NCBI GenBank assembly: GCA_018648945.1
Contig: JABGQJ010000157.1
Location: forward strand, 1-12,789
Direction of reading: 5' to 3'
Length of the DNA: 12,789 nt
DNA from: Victivallales bacterium
Lineage (GTDB): Bacteria; Verrucomicrobiota; Lentisphaeria; Oligosphaerales; Lenti-02
Shown here: positions 7,020 through 12,789 of the stretch, in pieces
Layout: every line of letters begins with the position of its first letter
Numbering within the stretch: position 1 is the stretch's first letter
Program-made: the position numbers and the translations under genes
The notes under the pieces: model-generated
What the model saw: only the letters and a program-made list of their open reading frames with translations
Databases searched by the model: none
Told to the model about the DNA's origin: nothing

Positions 7020-7763
7020 TTATTGACGGTGGCCCGGCCGGACCACACAGACTTGGTTGTAGCGAGCCCGCTTCAGCTTGAGCCAGCGCCTGACCACTTC
7101 CTTGTAGAATAGCCTGCTCCAGCAGACGCGGACGGGATACTGCAGGAACTGCTCAAGGACCACGAACCCGCGATGCTCCAAGTAGGCCCGGAACTCGGCG
7201 ATGTTCCATTCCCGAACATGCTGCTTATTCCGCGACCGCATGCACTTCCGCCCACGAATCACATCCCGCTCTGGCGTCGAAAGCACAACCCGAGTGTCTT
7301 CGTGGGCATGTGCGCGGATGTAGTCCAGCAGAGAATCCGGATTGACGAGGTGCTCGATCACGTCGGCACATACCACCACGTCAGCAGTGAACTCGCTGCC
7401 CAACGCGTCCTCGGAATCCTCGATGTTGGCAGCCACCCAACGCCCGAAGCCATACTGACTGCAACAGAACTCAATGGCATGGGGCTGATCAACCCCGACA
7501 ATCTCCAGATCGGGAACAAGCTCGTGGATCATTCGAAGCTTGCGGGCAGCCCCACAGCCGATGTCCAGAAGACGGCTCGCGCCCGTGCGCTCCACAAGCC
7601 CAGCGGCGTACATGTAGACGTCGTACTGGAAATGCTCGCTCGCCGCGATGCGCTCCTCGTCCCAGTACACTCCGCCGCTGACGCTGTCCAGAGTCAGACT
7701 GACGTCGCGCGCTTCGTACCCGTCCTTGATGAAGTAGTTCTCGGGAGAGCCTGGGATCGACAT
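7020..7763 (-). CDS. Class I SAM-dependent methyltransferase
   Basis: 247 residues. Motif I is RLLDIGCGAARKL (64-76); Asp92 in GVDQP should bind the SAM ribose; ADVVVCADVIEHLVNPDSLL (127-146) is the motif II/III region. LSTPERDV and HVREW (182-186) are typical of methyltransferases found in LPS and O-antigen loci. The C-terminal 50 residues are basic and aromatic (RVCWSRLFYKEVVRRWLKLKR), possibly a membrane- or partner-contacting helix. It is the first gene of the unit with the GT4 and AsnB-type enzymes. The ATG at 7763 is preceded by GAGAGAA. It likely O- or N-methylates a sugar made or transferred by this operon; acceptor unknown. Confidence 0.87.
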   Translation of the reverse strand: MSIPGSPENYFIKDGYEARDVSLTLDSVSGGVYWDEERIAASEHFQYDVYMYAAGLVERTGASRLLDIGCGAARKLRMIHELVPDLEIVGVDQPHAIEFCCSQYGFGRWVAANIEDSEDALGSEFTADVVVCADVIEHLVNPDSLLDYIRAHAHEDTRVVLSTPERDVIRGRKCMRSRNKQHVREWNIAEFRAYLEHRGFVVLEQFLQYPVRVCWSRLFYKEVVRRWLKLKRARYNQVCVVRPGHRQ

Positions 7764-7791
7764 CGTTCTCTCTGCTCGGGTTGGTTCGGGT

Positions 7792-7808
7792 CGCCGCCCG
7801 GGGCGGCG
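7792..7808. other. GC-rich inverted repeat in the divergent spacer
   Basis: CGCCGCCC (7792-7799) and GGGCGGCG (7801-7808) are reverse complements around one base; a hairpin would have seven pairs and a three-base loop. It lies about 30 bp upstream of the minus-strand methyltransferase start, within its probable leader, and could be an operator or attenuating hairpin. High GC makes chance plausible. Confidence 0.35.
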
Positions 7809-7921
7809 GACGCTGGGACAACAGTGGGGATGTGGCAGGGACGAAACCTAGCATGGACTGCACGGTAAGCAAAAAAGCGCCGCAATTGGCATGATCGACA
7901 CTGTGGAACTGGCGGGTGCCG

Positions 7922-7950
7922 TTGACCTCCCCGTCCGCCTGCCCTATCTT
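7922..7950 (+). promoter_or_regulatory. Sigma70-like promoter of the sulfotransferase
   Basis: TTGACC (7922-7927), exactly 17 nt, then TATCTT (7945-7950): five of six matches in each box with ideal spacing. The expected transcription start near 7957 leaves a leader of about 29 nt to the ATG at 7986. It also rules against the in-frame GTG at 7953, which would lie before or at the start site. Confidence 0.65.
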
Positions 7951-7985
7951 GCGTGACGCATACACACCGTCACGGATTCACCTCG

Positions 7986-8930
7986 ATGGCAATCGCACAA
8001 CCTCTTCTGTTCATTGGCGGCGCATCACGCAGCGGCAGCACGATCCTCGGGCGGGTTCTGGGCGAAGTCCCCGGTTGCGTCCACGTCGGCGAGATGCATC
8101 AGCTGTGGCGCTCGGTCATCCCGGACAACTGGCCCTGCGAATGCGATGCCCTGTTCCATGACTGCCCCTTCTGGCAGCAGGTGATGGACCGTGCCTTCGG
8201 CGGCATCGACAAGGTGGACTGTGCGGCGGTGCGCGAGGACTCGCACGCGGTCAAGCGACACTGGGGCTATGGCAGGCTCATGCGCGTGCTGGACATGCCG
8301 CGCTACCGTCCTCCCTTGGCCCGATATGCAGGGACTCTCCGCGAGCTTGTCGAAGCGCTCCGCGAGGAAAGTGGCTGCCAGATCGTGGTGGATTCCTCCA
8401 AGACCGCGCCGCAAGCCGCTGCCCTGCAGGCCGCCGGGTATCAGGTCCATGCCCTCCATCTGGTCCGCCACCCGGCAGCGGTGGCCTACTCCAACCTGAG
8501 ACGACGCAGTATACGCACAGCGAACGGAGAGGAGACGACCATGCGCCGCCTGACGGTGGATGAGTCCGTCCTCCGGTGGAACAAGGACAACATGGCCATG
8601 CTCAACGTGGGCCCGTCGCTGACAACTTGCCGCCTGCTGCGTTACGAGGACTTCGCCATGGCCCCCGCCAAGGCCCTGAGCTCCCTTCACGAACAATGGC
8701 CATGGCTGGAGTCGCCCGGCGAGCTACTCGACGAAGAAAGCCGCATCCATTTCGGCATTGCCCATGCGGCGCGCGGGAATCCGGTCCTCGGGCGCAAGGG
8801 GGCAGTCCAGATCAACCTCGACGAGGAGTGGCGAGAGCAACTCACGCCCAGTGACCAGGAGTCCATCCTGAAGGGAACAGGACCGGTGAGGAAGGCCCTC
8901 GACAGTCGCTTCGGGCCAACGAACTGGTAA
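7986..8930 (+). CDS. PAPS-dependent sulfotransferase
   Basis: 314 residues from the ATG at 7986; an in-frame GTG at 7953 would add 11 residues but sits at the promoter edge. The N-terminal strand-loop LLFIGGASRSGSTILGRVL is the 5'-phosphosulfate-binding P-loop of the Sulfotransfer_3-type family. QIVVDSSKTAPQAA follows, and LHLVRHPAAVAYSNLRRR is the 3'-phosphate-binding R...S motif. RLLRYEDFA is a conserved late strand typical of the family. The enzyme transfers sulfate from PAPS to a hydroxyl or amine, here probably on a carbohydrate or lipid. No signal peptide or membrane helix is seen, so it is cytoplasmic. No PAPS-synthesis gene is in the window. It is transcribed alone, divergent from the methyltransferase operon, and converges on the two-domain kinase with 24 bp between stops. 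Confidence 0.88.
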   Translation: MAIAQPLLFIGGASRSGSTILGRVLGEVPGCVHVGEMHQLWRSVIPDNWPCECDALFHDCPFWQQVMDRAFGGIDKVDCAAVREDSHAVKRHWGYGRLMRVLDMPRYRPPLARYAGTLRELVEALREESGCQIVVDSSKTAPQAAALQAAGYQVHALHLVRHPAAVAYSNLRRRSIRTANGEETTMRRLTVDESVLRWNKDNMAMLNVGPSLTTCRLLRYEDFAMAPAKALSSLHEQWPWLESPGELLDEESRIHFGIAHAARGNPVLGRKGAVQINLDEEWREQLTPSDQESILKGTGPVRKALDSRFGPTNW

Positions 8931-8954
8931 GAAGCGCCTGGCAGGTCTCGGCGA

Positions 8955-10415
8955 CTATGCGCTGGCGGCCGCCCTCACGCCGCCCGCCACCTCGCCCCAG
9001 AACGCCCGCAGCCACTCCCGAGGGAGTCCGGTCGCTCGGCGGTAGCACACTAGGAAACCCAACCTGGCCCGGAGAGGGACACCCGCCGGGAAGTTCTCCA
9101 GAATCTGGCGCAGGTTCTTCGCCCGCGCCTTCTCGGGCAGGCAGGATGGGAAGCGCACGTCGTCACAATCCACAATCCGCAGCCCTTCGTGCCCAACAAC
9201 CACATTGGTAAGCTTGAGGTCAGCGTGGTGGATGCCCCGCTCGTGCCACCTGGCCACAAGCTCGGCCAACTGTCGCAACTTCCCCCGTCTTTGGCTCTCG
9301 TCGGGCTCCGTGGCGAGGACGTGCCGCAGATCAGCGTAGCCAACGTCCTCCATGACCAGGACACCTTCCCCGTTCGGGCGACGAAGCCACGCGTAGGCTG
9401 TGGGAGTCTCGTCCGCCCCGAGCACAGCCAAGTGATGCATGGCCAGGAAGGAACGTCGGTCCGCGCGGAATGGGCCCCGGTAGGAGCACCTGTGGTAAAA
9501 CTTCACGATCAGCGTGCCCGCGCCGTCCTTGACCCTCATGACCCGGCGCTTGACGTCCTTCTTGAGAAGCGTCGTCGAGGGGGCATTGTTCAGACAGCTT
9601 TCCACGGCCTGGACTGCTCGTTGCAGGGGGAAGGTGGTGAAGGTCAACCAGTGGCCATGGCTGTCTGAATGCGCCTCGCAGAGGCTGCTTGTGCGCAACA
9701 GGCGTGACTTGCGGCCGGGCCAGCGGCGACGGGCTTCGCGAAGAGCCACGGAGAGCAGGGCGGGCCACATAGCCTGGGGCGCGTGGTCGCCCCCCCCCAA
9801 TGCCCGAGCCAGGAAGTCGTCCCGGGCAGCGAGCGGCAGTCGCCGGATCACTGGCATCAGCCAGATCAGAGAGCGCACCCTCGCCGAGTGTGGCACATTC
9901 CCACAGACACCAGCGCCATAGACATCGATCAGGAAGAAGCGCCAGCCACCGGCCTCCCGCCGCACAACCACATTGCCGCCATGCATGTCCGGATGGAAGA
10001 CGCCACGGTCAATGAGCAACCGGGAGAACTCGGCGAGAGCCGATAGGAAACCGCCATCATCAACCAGCCGAGGCCCTTCGGCGCAGACCAGTTCCAGGAA
10101 GTTGCTAACCTCGCTCAGTTCGCGGGAGACACTCCATGATCTCGTGCCAAGCCGAGCCCAAGCCACGGGAACAGCAACTGGGATACCGGCTGCATGCAGC
10201 TCAACACCTGCACTGTACTCCATCTGCCCCTTGACACGCCACATCCCCTTGAGGTGATCGAACGGCGCCCCAGGCCGGTTCTCCTTCACGTAGACTGCCC
10301 CACCGGCCGGCAACTCGCAGCGAAAGACCCCTCGACACCCGTTCTCCTTGACAAGAACGGCTCCCCCCCCAGTCTGTACCGGAGAGAAACTCCCTCTCGG
10401 CGGGCGAGGCGACAT
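8955..10415 (-). CDS. Tandem two-domain WaaP/KdkA-like kinase (N-terminus doubtful)
   Basis: 486 residues from the ATG at 10415, containing two protein-kinase-fold domains of the LPS heptose/Kdo kinase type. Domain 1 (about 20-230): AVYVKENRP with Lys44, HPDMHGGNVVV with Asp143 and Asn148, and LIDVYG with metal-binding Asp164. Domain 2 (about 285-470): LIVKFYH with Lys305, hinge LVMEDVG, HHADLKLTNVVV with Asp399 and Asn404, and IVDCDDVRF with Asp416. Both domains keep Lys, catalytic Asp, Asn and metal Asp, so both may be active. Such kinases phosphorylate LPS-core sugars at the inner membrane face. Single-domain members are usually about 230-270 residues, so this is a fusion or duplication. 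The annotated N-terminus MSPRPPRGSFSPVQTGGG is proline-rich, lacks a Shine-Dalgarno, and follows a 90-bp gap. A better N-terminus lies in another frame across the G8 run at 10363-10370; the full protein would then be about 511 residues. Confidence 0.85.
   Translation of the reverse strand: MSPRPPRGSFSPVQTGGGAVLVKENGCRGVFRCELPAGGAVYVKENRPGAPFDHLKGMWRVKGQMEYSAGVELHAAGIPVAVPVAWARLGTRSWSVSRELSEVSNFLELVCAEGPRLVDDGGFLSALAEFSRLLIDRGVFHPDMHGGNVVVRREAGGWRFFLIDVYGAGVCGNVPHSARVRSLIWLMPVIRRLPLAARDDFLARALGGGDHAPQAMWPALLSVALREARRRWPGRKSRLLRTSSLCEAHSDSHGHWLTFTTFPLQRAVQAVESCLNNAPSTTLLKKDVKRRVMRVKDGAGTLIVKFYHRCSYRGPFRADRRSFLAMHHLAVLGADETPTAYAWLRRPNGEGVLVMEDVGYADLRHVLATEPDESQRRGKLRQLAELVARWHERGIHHADLKLTNVVVGHEGLRIVDCDDVRFPSCLPEKARAKNLRQILENFPAGVPLRARLGFLVCYRRATGLPREWLRAFWGEVAGGVRAAASA
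9790..9798 (-). repeat. Run of nine G in the kinase coding strand
   Basis: Coding-strand G9 encoding Gly207-Gly209 (ALGGGDH), at the end of kinase domain 1. Slippage by one base would remove domain 2 and leave domain 1: loss of one G runs on in an alternative frame to about 9331, and gain of one G reaches a TGA within about 50 codons. A run of this length can arise by chance at this GC content. Confidence 0.6.
10363..10370 (-). repeat. Run of eight G at the kinase 5' end (candidate slippage site)
   Basis: Coding-strand G8, read as Gly16-Gly18 from the start at 10415. In the upstream frame the run is read as TGG GGG GGG AGC, giving DWGGSRS. With one G fewer it would read TGG GGG GGA GCC, giving DWGGAV and entering the kinase frame. 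See the upstream segment 10363-10491. Confidence 0.6.
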
Positions 10416-10491
10416 CAGAGAAATGCCAGCGTATATCCGGTTGCCGGTCCTGAGAACAGGTTAGAAGGGCTCGGGGCATAGGGCTCTGCAT
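10363..10491 (-). other. Out-of-frame candidate true N-terminus of the two-domain kinase
   Basis: From an ATG at 10491 (or 10479) the minus strand encodes 43 residues ending ASPAEREFLSGTDWGG, including DIRWHF, before meeting the G8 run. This is normal-looking protein (acidic helix, Trp, few Pro) and resembles the lead-in of Kdo/heptose kinases. It starts 14 bp after the TAG of the preceding methyltransferase, an ordinary operon spacing. After the run this frame continues as poor-quality sequence (SRSCQGERVSRG...), whereas a one-base deletion would join it to AVLVKENGCRGVF of kinase domain 1. No clear Shine-Dalgarno is seen for either ATG. This is an inference from frame quality, spacing and the homopolymer. 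Confidence 0.5.
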
Positions 10492-10505
10492 CTTGAGGGG
10501 AGCGA

Positions 10506-11150
10506 CTAGGCTTGGCAGGCGTTCCCAAGCTCGAACACAGCCCAGATATTCTGTGAGTAACGGTTCGAATACCGATCGCCGGCGAACAGCATCCGCCGGA
10601 GGGACCGCAGCAGCAGATTCCGGGGTTTCTCGGTGCCGAATATTTCGGCGATGCGGATGCCCCGTCTTTCTGCCTGGGCCTCCAGGAACTGCCGGGCTTC
10701 GCTGAAGCTGAAGAACCACTTGTGCCGGTCCGGCGGGGCATCAAGGGGCAGGCCGTAGTGGCCGAAGCGCCCACGCCCACGCTCGATGGGGCAACGGGCA
10801 TCCGACCAGCAGTTGGGCAGGGAAACGATCACATAGTGCTTCCCCACCCGCATCAGCTCGTCAAACACCATGTGCAGGTTGTCGAGATGCTCCAGCACCT
10901 CGATGCAGACCACACACTCGAAGCTGCTGTCGTCGAAGGGAAGCCTCTCGCACTGCTCGAGGTTGAGCGTGATATCGGGATCCCCAACCATATCGACACC
11001 CGTGTAGCTCGCCTCGGCGAGAAGGCCGCGCAGCGGGGCCTCGTAGCAGCCAACGTCAAGCACGGAATCCCGCAGATATGCCCCAAAGCGGTTGGCGATA
11101 TAGCGCGTGCGATCGGCTCGCGCGGGAAATGTTACGTACTCGATCTTCAT
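10506..11150 (-). CDS. Class I SAM-dependent methyltransferase
   Basis: 214 residues. Motif I is VLDVGCYEAPLRGLL (30-44), with Asp53 in YTGVDMVG as the ribose contact. RLPFDDSSFECVVCIEVLEHLDN (about 69-91) is the usual Methyltransf_11 middle region, followed by VIVSLPN. HYGLPLDAPPDRHKWFFSFSEA (about 131-152) is a conserved insertion seen in methyltransferases of surface-polysaccharide loci. The start at 11150 is preceded by GGGATG, a weak ribosome site, about 8 nt upstream. It lies directly upstream of the two-domain kinase and, if the kinase starts at 10491, only 14 bp separate them. Likely substrates are a glycan hydroxyl or the phosphate added by the neighbouring kinase; the latter is inference. 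Confidence 0.86.
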   Translation of the reverse strand: MKIEYVTFPARADRTRYIANRFGAYLRDSVLDVGCYEAPLRGLLAEASYTGVDMVGDPDITLNLEQCERLPFDDSSFECVVCIEVLEHLDNLHMVFDELMRVGKHYVIVSLPNCWSDARCPIERGRGRFGHYGLPLDAPPDRHKWFFSFSEARQFLEAQAERRGIRIAEIFGTEKPRNLLLRSLRRMLFAGDRYSNRYSQNIWAVFELGNACQA

Positions 11151-11176
11151 CTAGTCATCCCAGGAATGTGCCCAGG

Positions 11177-11297
11177 CCCCGACCGGTCGATCCATCCCCG
11201 AGTCGGGGTGGAGGAAACGAGCGTCTGTCGCCAGTCGGGGGATCTGGGGGAGCAATATAGCACTGATCGAGGGATAGTTTCCTGCGCGACCCCCGAC
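11177..11297. other. Clustered short inverted repeats upstream of a methyltransferase
   Basis: CCCCGAC at 11177-11183 and GTCGGGG at 11202-11208 are reverse complements, as are GTCGGGGG at 11234-11241 and CCCCCGAC at 11290-11297. CCCCG/CGGGG (11196-11200, 11204-11208) forms a tighter alternative. All lie in the 207-bp spacer before the gene starting at 11150 and could be operator-like sites or alternative leader hairpins. GC bias makes part of this expected. The only open frame in this spacer needs a TTG start and is unconvincing. Confidence 0.35.
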
Positions 11298-11357
11298 CTC
11301 ACGATGACAGCCTGTCAACTGCCGGCGCAGCAGGCCGACTGACCGGTTCGCCGCCAA

Positions 11358-11990
11358 CTATGCCTGGCACTTCGAGAAGAGGAGTAGTCGCTGCTGTTCA
11401 ATGAGTTGGAACCGGGGATGCCGCCACTCCAGACGCAACCCACACGCCTCGGCCTCTGCCAGCATCGTCCCCATGGGAATCGGGTAGCCCGCTGACTTCT
11501 TGCCCCGGATGGCCCGGCGCCAGTAGCGCCAGCTACCCGTACAGTAGAAACTGAGGGCCACGTATCGCCGACTGATCCGCACGAGTTCCCGCAACACCGT
11601 TTGGCGCATCTCACTGCCCTCAAAGTGCTGGAACAGGCGCATGCAGAAGGCAAGATCCACGGAGCCGTCCGCCACGGAGAGGTCAGTGGCATCTCCCAGC
11701 GAGAGGGTGACGTGTTCGGGAATCGAGTTCTGCTTCCGCGCCGCGTTCAGCATCTTCTCGCTGCGATCAATCATCAACAATTCGCGAGCTCCCGAGAGAA
11801 TGGGCAGAAACCGTCCGCTGCCACAGGGAATGTCCGCGATGGTCGCTTCCGGCCCCACGAGGGCCATCAACTTCCGGGCGAACTCCAGCTCGGTCTCGCC
11901 CAGTCTCCTCATCCGGGATGAGGTGTTGAACCGTCCGTCCACATAATTGTCCGCATCCTCCTGCGATTGTTCTCTGCGCTGCGCTGCCAT
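11358..11990 (-). CDS. Class I SAM-dependent methyltransferase
   Basis: 210 residues from the ATG at 11990, which has GGAG 11 nt upstream. In-frame starts at 12053 (ATG) and 12101 (TTG) lack ribosome sites and would add a poor-quality leader. Motif I is IADIPCGSGRFLPIL (51-65), an unusual DIPCGSGR in place of the common D.GCG.G. MIDRSEKML is the acidic-ribose strand, LGDATDLSVADGS and VDLAFCMRLFQHFEGSEMR the adenine and post-II region. The end, RLLLFSK, is the final beta strand. It lies between the right-edge kinase (189 bp upstream) and another methyltransferase, all on the minus strand. Ubiquinone/menaquinone-type Methyltransf_11 proteins share this shape, but context suggests glycan or lipid tailoring (inference). 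Confidence 0.83.
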   Translation of the reverse strand: MAAQRREQSQEDADNYVDGRFNTSSRMRRLGETELEFARKLMALVGPEATIADIPCGSGRFLPILSGARELLMIDRSEKMLNAARKQNSIPEHVTLSLGDATDLSVADGSVDLAFCMRLFQHFEGSEMRQTVLRELVRISRRYVALSFYCTGSWRYWRRAIRGKKSAGYPIPMGTMLAEAEACGLRLEWRHPRFQLIEQQRLLLFSKCQA

Positions 11991-12090
11991 GCTGCGTGTT
12001 TCTCCAATGCGTTTGGGGTGTGCGGGGGTGAACACTGCCAGCTCACCCGACATATAGCCGTGGTCGATGCGGCAAGGTAATGTAGCTCCA

Positions 12091-12118
12091 TCCCGGCGCA
12101 ACGCACGGGTTGCCGGGA
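12091..12118 (-). other. Imperfect hairpin between kinase and methyltransferase
   Basis: TCCCGGC (12091-12097) pairs with GCCGGGA (12112-12118), and AAC (12100-12102) pairs with GTT (12109-12111) across a two-base bulge, giving ten pairs. There is no T-run on the minus strand, so it is not a clear terminator. It may mark a processing or attenuation site in the 188-bp spacer. Confidence 0.3.
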
Positions 12119-12159
12119 AGCCTGGCCGTTCGCGTCAAGTAACTGCGAGGAAGCCGCGC

Positions 12160-12167
12160 GGGGGGGG
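12160..12167. repeat. Run of eight G (intergenic)
   Basis: A G8 run on the + strand (C8 on the transcribed minus strand) between the right-edge kinase stop and the next methyltransferase. If a promoter for that gene lay nearby, length variation could alter spacing, but no convincing promoter is seen. Confidence 0.4.
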
Positions 12168-12178
12168 CGGAACTGAGG

Positions 12179-12789
12179 TCAGTCCAACGCCAGCCGCTCG
12201 TGCCGTGAAAGGCGGCGGCCCCGGAACGCGGAAACCACGTCCAGCCAATGGGCCTGCCTGTTTGCCCCCTCGGAAGCAGCAATCACCTCCGCAATCCAGT
12301 GATCGATCCGGTCGGCTGGAATATGGAAGGCCATCGAATTCGCCAGATAGCCGACCATGAAGCAGAGGGTGTTCAGCGAGGGAATGGGATGGAAACAGGC
12401 ATACATGAGGTCGATGACGCCTCCCTCGGGAAGGCTCTCTGTCGGCAGGAAGATGTTGCCTGCATTCAGGTCGATGTGATTGCAGCCAGCGGCATGCAGA
12501 CGAAGAAGAAGAGATCCTGCAACGGCCAAGGCCGCTTCCTCTTCCTTGAGGGTGGGCTGAGAGGCAAGCACGCCTCCCAGTGTCTCGGCACCGGAGAAAT
12601 CCTCCATCATCACTGCCGTGTTGGTGACCATCAGCCCGGCCAACCGCTTCTCGGCATAGCCGTACACCTGCGGCACCGGCACGCCCTTTTTGCGGGCAAG
12701 CAGCAGATGCTCAAGCTCGGCGGGTCCATAGCGCCGGTACCGGCCAAGCAGGACCTGCCGTGTGTGCTGCATCGGGAAGGACTTAACCA
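12179..12789 (-). CDS. WaaP/InaA-like small-molecule kinase, 5' truncated by window edge
   Basis: The frame is open through the right edge, so the N-terminus is missing; an internal ATG at 12772 is not the start. Just inside the edge VKSFP supplies the probable ATP-binding lysine. GPAELEHLLLARKKGVPVPQVYGY holds the alpha-C glutamate and the usual VPVP turn. VMMEDFSG is the hinge. HIDLNAGNIFL has catalytic Asp and Asn, and VIDLMYA the metal-binding Asp. These are the features of the LPS core (Kdo/heptose) kinase and InaA group, which phosphorylate sugars at the cytoplasmic face of the inner membrane. The C-terminal tail NRQAHWLDVVSAFRGRRLSRHE is basic. It is the first visible gene of the minus-strand group; a methyltransferase follows after 188 bp. 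Antibiotic or choline-kinase-like phosphotransferases share parts of this pattern but fit the context less well. Confidence 0.8.
   Translation of the reverse strand, partial: VKSFPMQHTRQVLLGRYRRYGPAELEHLLLARKKGVPVPQVYGYAEKRLAGLMVTNTAVMMEDFSGAETLGGVLASQPTLKEEEAALAVAGSLLLRLHAAGCNHIDLNAGNIFLPTESLPEGGVIDLMYACFHPIPSLNTLCFMVGYLANSMAFHIPADRIDHWIAEVIAASEGANRQAHWLDVVSAFRGRRLSRHERLALD

Noticed and set aside
7845..7878. Possible promoter for the minus-strand methyltransferase-GT4-AsnB unit (TGC TAGGTT with an upstream TTGCTT)
   Set aside because: Only three of six bases match in each box, and the extended -10 TG is the sole support; too weak to list as a feature.
7953..7985. GTG start for the sulfotransferase
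   Set aside because: It overlaps the edge of a strong promoter and lacks a ribosome site; the P-loop strand starts right after the ATG at 7986.
11151..11357. 68-codon minus-strand ORF filling the spacer between two methyltransferases, its stop abutting the next ATG
   Set aside because: It needs a TTG start, has no ribosome site, and its residues look like translated inverted repeats; I treat the spacer as non-coding.

Overview
This is a high-GC bacterial window with no ribosomal or tRNA gene, no transposase and no CRISPR array. Three WaaP/KdkA-like small-molecule kinase domains, a sulfotransferase, a GT4 glycosyltransferase and an AsnB-type amidotransferase point to a Gram-negative-type bacterium building a decorated surface polysaccharide or LPS-like glycan. 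I cannot name the phylum. The PEP carboxykinase tail at the left edge resembles the GTP-dependent enzymes of Thermococcales, which does not settle the taxonomy.

Layout. (1) 1-343, +: the 3' end of a probable GTP-dependent PEP carboxykinase, followed by three perfect hairpins, the middle one a strong terminator. (2) 420-848: no gene; two diverged copies of a roughly 118-bp direct repeat and a heptamer-phased tandem repeat. (3) 849-2859, -: a two-gene unit, Gfo/Idh/MocA oxidoreductase then zinc-type medium-chain dehydrogenase, with the Shine-Dalgarno of the second overlapping the stop of the first. (4) 2860-3287: a divergent spacer with a doubtful small ORF on - and a candidate promoter on +. 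(5) 3288-4088, +: a methyltransferase with an N-terminal Cys4 cluster. (6) 4093-7763, -: methyltransferase, GT4 glycosyltransferase, AsnB-type amidotransferase, tightly packed. (7) 7986-8930, +: a sulfotransferase with its own sigma70-like promoter. (8) 8955-12789, -: kinase (runs off the right edge), methyltransferase, methyltransferase, two-domain kinase.

How the genes may work together (inference): an NAD(P)-dependent sugar-modifying pair, one glycosyltransferase and many tailoring enzymes (four methyltransferases, three kinase domains, one sulfotransferase, one amide-forming enzyme) suggest a locus that decorates or caps a surface glycan. Kinases adjacent to methyltransferases recall the fused kinase-methyltransferase WbdD, which caps O-antigen chains in E. 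coli O8/O9.

The most notable detail is in the two-domain kinase. Its apparent start at 10415 gives an implausible proline-rich N-terminus. An upstream reading frame beginning 14 bp after the preceding gene supplies a better N-terminus and would join in frame if the run of eight G at 10363-10370 (coding strand) were seven. This is either a slipped-strand (phase-variable) switch or a sequencing/assembly indel. A run of nine G lies between the two kinase domains.
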